Source: Homarus americanus (Eukaryota; Arthropoda; Malacostraca; Decapoda; Nephropidae). From it: DNA of 64,000 bases. The notes under the pieces are model-generated. The model worked only from the letters and a program-made list of their open reading frames with translations, had not been told where the DNA came from and ran no database searches. This document shows, in pieces, positions 56,540 through 64,000 of this stretch (positions are counted from its first letter, which is position 1; each line of letters begins with the position of its first letter). A program made the translations under genes and the position numbers. The stretch spans positions 3,879,936-3,943,935 of the forward strand of contig NW_024748870.1 in assembly GCF_018991925.1 (NCBI RefSeq), written 5' to 3'.

Positions 56540-56573
<34 letters not shown>
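56479..56573. repeat. (CT)n then (CA)n
   Basis: Two CT runs separated by TAC, a CCCTCTACGCGT spacer, then (CA)n from about 56543. Confidence 0.93.
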
Positions 56574-56579
<6 letters not shown>

Positions 56580-56825
56580 TTTAACTTCCTTTTAATTTAC
56601 GAAGAGCCGCGGGGTACGAGTGTGGTTAATTGAGTGACTGTATCTGCCTCACATCCGTTTCCTCTGAGGCAAAAAAAAAAAGTAGTAATGAGAAAGATTA
56701 AATGGAACATAGAATAACCCAAGTATATGACAGAAGATGATACGTTAAATTGAACCTTTAAAACGTAGAGAAAATGTTTGATAATGTCCAATGAAAATTA
56801 TTCTATTGTATTAGAAAGTTCTGGT
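56574..56825. other. Short non-coding spacer
   Basis: Nothing recognised. Confidence 0.4.
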
Positions 56826-57050
56826 TATATTCATGAGGTTCCGCGTATATATTCATGAGGTTCCGCGTATATATTCATGAGGTTCCGCGTATATATTCAT
56901 GAGGTTCCGCGTATATATTCATGAGGTTCCGCGTATATATTCATGAGGTTCGGCGTATATATTCATGAGGCTCCGCGTATATATTCATGAGGTTCCGCGT
57001 ATATATTCATGAGGTTCCGCGTATATATTCATGAGGTTCCGCGTATACAG
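56826..57050. repeat. 22-bp minisatellite, about 10 copies
   Basis: Unit ATATATTCATGAGGTTCCGC plus GT, nearly perfect (one GGTTCGG, one GGCTCCG). Degraded units continue to about 57085. Confidence 0.95.
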
Positions 57051-57085
57051 TTACGAGGTCCTGCGCATAAATTGACGAGGCTCCA

Positions 57086-57639
57086 TACACAACCTCTCCT
57101 AGTGGCTGTCTTGGGTGTTAAATGTTCCAGAAAAGTTGTGTCTATCATCGTTATAACAGACCGGACAACGACGACCTCTGTGTGGACGTGTTTACAAACT
57201 GGTAGTGGACACAAGGTTACTGTTATTAATAAGTTCGTAACACAGACGCGTATGAAAAGAGCCTTCATGGGTGTGAATTATCCTGAAGAAAACACGATTC
57301 GTGAATGATGTATAATGACGGTCTTGTTTTGGTGGTGTGAATTACGTAGTGCATGATATTGATAGCATGAGAGGCATGATATTACCACGGCAGCCTGCTA
57401 GGGAGAGTGAGGATACAACACACCAAGCCTTCGGGAGTACCGTGGCCAGCACCACCCCTTCCTTCCCTAATTATAAAGTTCGGTCCACCGGAAACGAATT
57501 ATCTGGGGAAGTTCCTCAAATACAGATAAAAGTATAAACGATTCACTGTGTTATTTGTACAGGATTAAGGGGATAATCCTCACATCGTATGATGCCTTAT
57601 CACCAAGTGTTAATTCTTACTGTACGGAGCTCTGGTACT
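57086..57639. other. Non-coding stretch, nothing recognised
   Basis: A 99-codon plus-strand frame (57009-57308) begins in the 22-bp array and has no recognisable domain. Confidence 0.35.
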
Positions 57640-58865
57640 ACTATAGTGAGGGAGGTACAGTGCCTATATAGTGAGGGAGGCAGGGAAGTACAGTACCACT
57701 ATAGTGAGGGAGGCAGGAAGTACAGTACCACTATACTGAGGAAGCAGGAGGTACAGTGCCACTATAGTGAGGGAGGCAGGGAGGTACAGTGCCACTATAG
57801 TGAGGAGGCAGGGAAATACAGTACCACTATAGTGAGGGAAGCAGGGAGGTACAGTGCCACTATAGTGAGGGGAGGCAGGCAGTGACCACTATACTGGGAA
57901 GCAGGGAGGTACAGTGCCACTATAGTGAGGGAGGCAGGGAGGTACAGCCACTATAGTGAGGGAGGCAGGAAGACAGTACCACATACGTGAGGGAAGCAGG
58001 AGGTACAGTGCCACTATAAGGAGGAGGCAGGGAGGTACAGTGCCACTATAGTGAGGGAGGCAGGAAGTACAGTACCACTATAGTGAGGGAAGCAGGAGGC
58101 AAGTGCCACTATAGTGAGGGGAGGCAGGGAAGTACAGTGCCACTATAGTGAGGAGGCAGGGAGGTACAGTGCCACTATAGTGAGGGGAGGCAGGGAAGTA
58201 CAGTACCACTATACTGAGGGAAGCAGGGAGGTACAGTGCCACTATAGTGAGGGAGGCAGGGTACAGTGCCACTATAGTGAGGAGGCAGGGAATACAGTGC
58301 CACTATAGTGAGGAAGCAGGGAGGTACAGTGCCACTATAGTGAGGGGAGGCAGGAAGTGCAGCCACTATACTGAGGGAAGCAGGAGGTACAGTGCCACTA
58401 TAGTGAGGGAGGCAGGAGGCAGTGCCACTATAGTGAGGGAGGCAGGGAAATACAGTACCACTATAGTGAGGGAGCAGGAGGTACAGTGCCACTATAGTGA
58501 GGAAGCAGGGAGGTACAGCCACTATAGTGAGGAGGCAGGAGGCCACATAGTGAGGGAGGGAGGACAGCCGCAAGAGCAGGGAGGCAGTGCCACTATAGTG
58601 AGGAGGCAGGGGTACAGTGCCACTATAGTGAGGGAAGCAGGGAGGTACAGTGCCACTATAGTGAGGGAGGCAGGGAGGTACAGTGCCACTATAGTGAGGG
58701 AAGCAGGGAGGAAGTGTCACTATAGTGACGTAAGCAGGGAGGTAGTGTCACTATAGTGAGGGAAGCAGGGAGGTACAGTGCCACTATACTGAAGGAGGCA
58801 GGGAGGAACAGTGCCACTATAGTGAGGTAAACAGAGAGGTACCACTATACTCCCTGGTGACGTCA
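57640..58865. repeat. 33-bp minisatellite with palindromic CACTATAGTG, about 37 copies
   Basis: Unit GGCAGGGAGGTACAGTGCCA then CTATAGTGAGGGA. Each unit carries the 10-bp palindrome CACTATAGTG (some units CTATACTG, which breaks it). Unit lengths vary by 1-8 bases, mostly through loss of G, A or TACAGTG pieces. Confidence 0.95.
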
Positions 58866-58929
58866 GAGCCTTGTGTAAAAATACAACATTTACTCTGGGT
58901 GATAAAGTACTGACACCATTAATCTATAC

Positions 58930-59118
58930 ACCTCAAGTTGTCATAGTACTCAAGGGATTAACCTAACGAACTCAAAGGGCTATAGTACCGAATTCAAAAG
59001 GGTTAAATCATCCTACTCAAAGGGTTAAGTCATCGTATTCAACGGGTTCAGCCAAGGTATTCAAGGCATTATGTCATCCTACTCAAAGGGTTAAGTCATC
59101 GTATTCAAAGGGTCATAT
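58930..59118. repeat. Dispersed TACTCAAAGGGTTAAG units, locus 4
   Basis: About seven units TACTCAAAGGGTTAAGTCAT plus CG, 22-28 bp each. This is the clearest of the four loci for the consensus. Confidence 0.8.
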
Positions 59119-59339
59119 CATCATTCTTCACCTCACCACCCCAAAAAAAAATCACGGGAGATTACATTCTGTACAAATATGAGGTTGTGTAACTGTAAAT
59201 ACCTAAATGAAAGCGGTACGTCAGCGTCCCTAACCCACAAACAGACAAGAGACTCTGTTAGCATTATCTTGTCACTGCAATAAGCCCGGCAAGGACTAAT
59301 ATTATTACTGAAAGTTGGTCTACCCCTTCGGACCTTTCT

Positions 59340-59508
59340 CTCCCCTCCCAACCACCACTTCCCTTCACCTCACTTTCACCCTCCCTTACCTTCTTTTCGC
59401 TCCCCTGACTTCCCCTTCACCACCACCTCCCTCGTCTCACTTTCATCCTCCCTCACTTCCCTTCACCTCACACTCACCCTCCCTCACTTCCCTTCACCCT
59501 CCCTCGGG
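59340..59508. repeat. CT-rich tract with CTCCCTCACTTCCCTTCACC units
   Basis: Loose 25-30 bp units of pyrimidine-rich sequence. Confidence 0.7.
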
Positions 59509-60240
59509 TACGCGCCTGGCTGCAGAACAGAACCACGATATATTGAGTCAAGAATGGCTCCCCTCTACCAGCCGGGTGTTGACACATATCATGAACGGTT
59601 CTCTCATCAGCCGAGGAAGGCGGTGGGTGAAGTAGACTCGGCTGTGCTCCATCAAGACTCGTCGTGGTGGAGGAGGAGACGGTAACTCATTCTAAGAAAA
59701 TTGTGGGCGTGAATTCTCTGTATTATTGAGTTAACTTGACAATCCTTACGTTTAATTCTCAGATGTAAGTGAGGGTGATGTGCTGTGATGTCCGTCTCAG
59801 TCCACCTACCTCGCTCACTGGTCCTACAGGCAAATTATAATACCATTTCTTACACCCTTTCCTTCTCCTCCTCCTCCTCCTCCTGTATCGAGACTACATC
59901 CCTTAAGTAACCTACAAAAGACCATTCAACAGTCATACATACACACTAACAATAACACTTCGGGAAACACCAGCAGATTCAACCGGTACTCTGGGATCGT
60001 CAACACAAACTGACAACACGAGCGTGAAAATGTAAAAAAAAATTACTCTCATATTACCAGATAAAATACACCCTTACAGTAATAAACTTTTGTACTGATT
60101 TTAATTACAAATTCTTCATTATTATATTTAATGTCTGTTCATCTTTGATTTGGTTTAAACCGATTTATTTATTTAGATTCGAGAACGGCGTTAACGGTCT
60201 CTCTCAACACCCGATACTAACACGTCAACATGCTAGCTCT
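59509..60240. other. Non-coding stretch, nothing recognised
   Basis: Short (CTC)n at 59863-59883. No gene recognised. Confidence 0.4.
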
Positions 60241-60715
60241 GTGTGTGTGTGGGGGGGGTCCAGCATGGGGTGGGTATGTGTCGGGGAGGGGGTGTGATAT
60301 GTAAGTCGGGAGGGGGTGTGTGTGTCGGGGAAGGGGGGTGTGGTATGTCGGGGAGGGGGGTGGTATGAGTCCGGGGAGGGGGGTATGTAAGTCGGGGAGG
60401 GGGGTGTGGTATGTGTCGGGAGGGGGTGATATGTAAGTCAGGAGGGGGGTGGTATGGCCGGGAGGGGGTGGTATGTAAGTCGGGGAGGGGGGTGTGGTAT
60501 GTGTCGGGAGGGGTGGTATGTAAGTCGGGGAGGGGGGGTGGTATGTGTCGGGAGGGGGGGGTATGTAAGTCGGGGAGGGGGTAGGGAGGTGTGGTATGTA
60601 AGTCGGGGAGGGGGGGTGGTATGTAAGTCGGGGAAGGGGTGGTATGTAAGTCGGGGAGGGGGTGGTATGTAAGTCGGGGAGGGGGGGTGTGGTATGTAAG
60701 TCGGGGAGGGGGGTT
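60241..60715. repeat. G-rich minisatellite
   Basis: About 20 units of GTATGTAAGTCGGGGAGGGG with variable trailing G/GTGTG; length 18-30 bp. Runs of four to seven G about 5-20 bp apart on the plus strand give strong G-quadruplex potential, and the same runs make unit lengths unreliable in sequencing. Confidence 0.92.
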
Positions 60716-62084
60716 GTTGTGTTACGTGATATTGTAAGTGAAAAATTCCTTTGTTTTATCATGGAGTCACCAAAAGTCAGATATCTCCCAAGTATATCAG
60801 ATTAGGTTCAAGGATGAAGTATTAAGACAAATTATCACAGTTTTATGGGTACACATCTGTGGGAGTTGCCTGTAGACTAACCCATGACTGTGCACGGTGT
60901 TTCAATAACCATCTTGCTGCCACAATGACGATATTCGGCCAGAAACAGTGTTAGTTTCCTTCAGTTGCTGGACTCTCTTGTGGCAAACTACGTCACGGTC
61001 TCCAACAACTGACCGTAGTTGCCGTGTATTGTGTTGTAATACGCAAATATGCTCACTGAAATAATCCTTCTTGGTAACTTTGAACTGAATACTTTACATA
61101 ATACGGAATTAGCAGTCATGTGTGTAATTCCGTCAAGACTGAAATACCAGAACTTGTAGCTGTTTCTCCGGCAGGTCAGCTGGGATACAAAAGAAAAACT
61201 TTATAATATTAAACAAAAATATTCAACCAAAGGCGCTCTTGGGAGTAGAGTAAATATTTTTGATATATTTACTTGGGTTGGTTTTGATATACGAGTTACC
61301 TAACCCCCCAAAAAAAAAATGCTGGCAGATAATGTGGTGTTGCGGCGCTCGTCCTCTGGTAAGAAAAAAAAATAACTGACAGGTAAACGAATAATGAAAG
61401 TGTGCAAAAAGAAACGAGGTAGACGTCGAGTGGCGAGTCTCCCTCTATTTATCAAAAGCGGCCATAAATCCCCCACGGCCCTCCATCCCTGACTCGCAGA
61501 AGTATGGCGGGGAGGAGCAAGGCCTCCAAATTTATCTCCAAATTATAGCCATCCTACCATCCTTACTCCTCAGTGATTCTGCCGCCCCTCCCTCCCCCGT
61601 CAAGGTCTGCCACCACAATCCCATCACAACACACAAGGCCGCCCACCCCCTCTCCCATGATGGTACTGTATATCGTCACATCACAATGACTGCCTGACTC
61701 CCCATAATAGTGTTTATACACACGAGACCGCCTCCTACTACAGCAAACAACACAAAGTATTATATCTACAACAAGAACACACCCTCACTGTAACACACGA
61801 CAGCCAGGGTCCCGATACTTTATTGACCAACTCCCTCACTTCTCAACTAAGCATATTTTACTTTTTATTAAGGCCACAAAGACACGTTAGTATTGAGGGA
61901 GGCGAAGAAGGTGAGGCCAAGCACCAAGGACACGCGGAGGGGATAAATCTTAAGAGAGCGAGGCGAGGCGCAGGAATCTACCCAGAAACACAGGAGCCAG
62001 GAGACGTATGAGGCCAGCTAGAGATGCGGGCTCTGGCTCATCCTGGGGCAGGCGACGATGGTGATCACGACAGAGTCTTTACCT
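60716..62084. other. Non-coding stretch, nothing recognised
   Basis: No gene or transposon recognised across 1.4 kb. Short A-runs near 61311-61320 and 61361-61370. Confidence 0.4.
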
Positions 62085-62325
62085 AATTATTTTACCTTGA
62101 CATCATTCTCCCCATAATCTTCTTTACCTTGACGTCATCCCTCCGGTCTTCTTTACCTTGACATCATCCCCGGAGTCTTCTTTACCCTGACATCATCCCC
62201 GGAGTCTTCTTTACCTTGACGTCATCCCCCAGTCTTTACCTTGACGTCATCCCTCCAGTCTTCTTTACCTTGACGTCATCCCCCCAGAGTCTTCTTTACC
62301 TTGACGTCATTCCTCCCCCTCCCCG
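62085..62325. repeat. 29-bp minisatellite with CRE (TGACGTCA) cores
   Basis: Eight units of TCTTCTTTACCTTGACGTCA then TCCCCGGAG-like sequence. Cores: TGACATCA at 62098, 62159 and 62188; TGACGTCA at 62130, 62217, 62242, 62271 and 62302. Core spacing is 32, 29, 29, 29, 25, 29 and 31 bp. The CG-to-CA change in three cores is what deamination of a methylated CpG would give. Confidence 0.92.
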
Positions 62326-62445
62326 ATTCTTCTCAATATTTCAGGGGTTATATCAGGGGTTCAGAGTTTGTACGGTACTGTTTTCAGAAATGTCTGTCTC
62401 TTTCCCTGTCAATATCAAGAAGACGTCCATGGTTTGCTATTTAGG

Positions 62446-62448
62446 ACC

Positions 62449-62487
<39 letters not shown>

Positions 62488-62505
62488 CACACACACACAC
62501 ACACA
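62446..62505. repeat. (CAGA)n followed by (CA)n
   Basis: About nine CAGA units then about ten CA units, the same order of motifs as at 38782-38882 apart from the second tract. Confidence 0.95.
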
Positions 62506-63809
62506 CGAAGACAAGCTGTTTACCAGTGTTTACAACTACAGAACAAACGACTATACACGGTCCCTCAGCTCTCAGCGCCTCTCATAACACCAAGGTTTTT
62601 TAGGTCACCACGATCAAATAAACACCGCCCAACACCCACTTATGAAATCCACCAACGACGAAAGTTACAGTGCAGGCGAGAGTTAATGTTGTGAGTTATA
62701 GCACATAGAAGAATTAGGTTACTCCCGCGTCTCAGGCAACTAACTGAGTGTCGGCCGCGTCAGTATATCAAGAGAGACACTGTACCTCCGTGTTGTGTGT
62801 CTTTTGTGTTCTGGGTTTTTTATATCTTTCTTTTGTCTTGTCATCACATATTTCCTTCTGCGTCGCTTTCACCGGAGGAGTCCTGTCACACGTCTCAACT
62901 GGTCGCGTCTCCACCTATTCAAGTCTCCGGCATCCAGCTTAATTTTACACTAATCTTCCATGGGAAAAAAAACTAATTTTCGTATATATTATCAAATGTG
63001 AATTATATCTTAGAAATATATAAAAAAAATTTCACGATGCCAAATTATATTACCTCAAACGTAGTCAACATTACGTAACTGTACAACACTATAAGACATG
63101 TGTTCTCCTCCAACGGGGAGTATAAACGCCCCAAAATTCCTCAAGGGTTCGTCATAACGTCTTGTATAAGTTGTGAGGTATTTACGACGACACTGAGTAT
63201 GAGGGGAATATTATCTTGCAGAAATTATGACAATATAAAGTTGAGTCGGTGCATACCAACCTGACAAGTCATTCTACTGGCATGACCAGTTAATGAATTT
63301 TGAGACCTTGAAGATCCTTTTTATTGGTGTTCCTGAGTGGTGTAGCCAGGCAGTCTGAGCCAACAAGTTCCAGTCTCCATTCAGCAACAAGAGAGTGTGT
63401 GTGTGTGTGTGTGTATACGTTGTTAGAATAAGTAACGGGGAGGAAATCCCTTTTATGATGATTTGCATGCACAACTTGTCTGTAATCGCTGGGTAGAGTA
63501 TGCACCTGTTGCCTGAGCTGCACCTCTCCCTAGTGCTGTGTGCTGGCCAACCCTCAACAACTGTACACACTGACTCTTGAAGATCAGCAACATCCCAAAG
63601 TGACCAAATGTATACATGTGACTCTTGTGTTTGTACCAGGTGTTCAGTGCTGTACCAACCTGCCTCATTCACACGTACTTATCATACAGCAGTGCTAATG
63701 AAAGATAATGCCAACAGGAGTAAAAAAAAATCGATTCACCTAAAGATTAAGACACCCCAGCTTATATCACCTGAAGATTACCCACCCTAATGCTACCTGG
63801 GGGAAGGGG
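62506..63809. other. Non-coding stretch, nothing recognised
   Basis: (GT)n at 63395-63412. Overlapping minus-strand frames at 63274-63672 (up to 132 codons) cross this tract and show no domain I know. Confidence 0.4.
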
Positions 63810-63875
63810 GGTTAAGTTAGGTTGTTAGATTAGGTTAGGTTGTTAGATTAAGTCAGAATAGGTTAGGTTAGCGTT
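63810..63875 (+). repeat. TTAGG-like block
   Basis: TTAAGTTAGGTTGTTAGATT and AGGTTAGGTTGTTAGATTAA words, then GGTTAGGTTAGCG. Plus-strand TTAGG orientation, as at 12.5 kb; the 40, 44 and 48 kb blocks are in the CCTAA orientation. Confidence 0.6.
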
Positions 63876-64000
63876 AGAGTGATTAATCTTAATGTGAAAT
63901 AACCTGGGTTGTCTAGTCTTGAAAAGTTCCTTAAAATCTCCTTAATTAATGACAGAAAACAACAGTTCCTGACAGCTGATAAGACAACCTGGAACACACC

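Noticed and set aside
58114..58308. CTCACTATAG on the minus strand matches the centre of the phage T7 promoter.
   Set aside because: It comes from the CACTATAGTG palindrome within the array unit; the upstream TAATACGA part is absent and there is no phage context.
60217..60762. 181-codon Pro/Thr-rich minus-strand frame, mucin-like in appearance.
   Set aside because: It is the complement of the G-rich minisatellite, and unit-length scatter would shift the frame in any real allele.

Overview
This is eukaryotic, gene-poor DNA dominated by repeats. Features pointing that way are abundant dinucleotide tracts (AC, AG, TA), dozens of minisatellites, degenerate (TTAGG)n-like blocks (TTAGG is the usual arthropod telomere unit), decayed class I and class II transposons, and no run of exons that I recognise. 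Together they fit an arthropod, most likely a decapod crustacean. That assignment is inference; I see no diagnostic host gene. No rRNA, tRNA, CRISPR or bacterial operon structure is visible.

Layout. 1-22 kb is intergenic sequence with tandem arrays (17, 30, 32, 24, 25 and 28 bp units), a long (TA)n-T(n) tract at 16.2 kb, two ~99 bp TTAA-ended elements (16.4 and 21.0 kb) and a mariner-like mini-element (21.6 kb). 22.3-25.4 kb holds the clearest protein-coding relic: two head-to-tail, 5'-truncated copies of one non-LTR retrotransposon. The longer copy has a recognisable reverse transcriptase and a C-terminal restriction-like-endonuclease-type region, broken by three stops and two frameshifts. 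25.8-46.5 kb is again mostly arrays, including a 640 bp 17-mer array with 23 AP-1-type TGAGTCA cores (35.6-36.2 kb), an inverted array pair (41.1-41.4 kb), (CCTAA)-like blocks and a possible pogo-like element (45.2-46.25 kb). 46.8-47.4 kb is the 3' end of a second non-LTR element. 50.35-54.26 kb is bounded by two inverted ~350 bp repeats; it contains a 183-codon unknown ORF and a broken Tc1/mariner transposase, all on the minus strand. 56.8-62.5 kb has four large arrays, one with a palindromic CACTATAGTG core, one very G-rich, and one with CREB-type TGACGTCA cores.

No genes form a pathway here. The coding sequence I can support is from mobile elements or probable mobile elements, almost all of it broken. 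The points most worth following are the inverted-repeat-bounded block at 50-54 kb, the retrotransposon copies set in TAG microsatellite, the TTAA-ended family with its related tandem units, and three separate minisatellites that each carry a bZIP-type core. I did not find a convincing new biological system.
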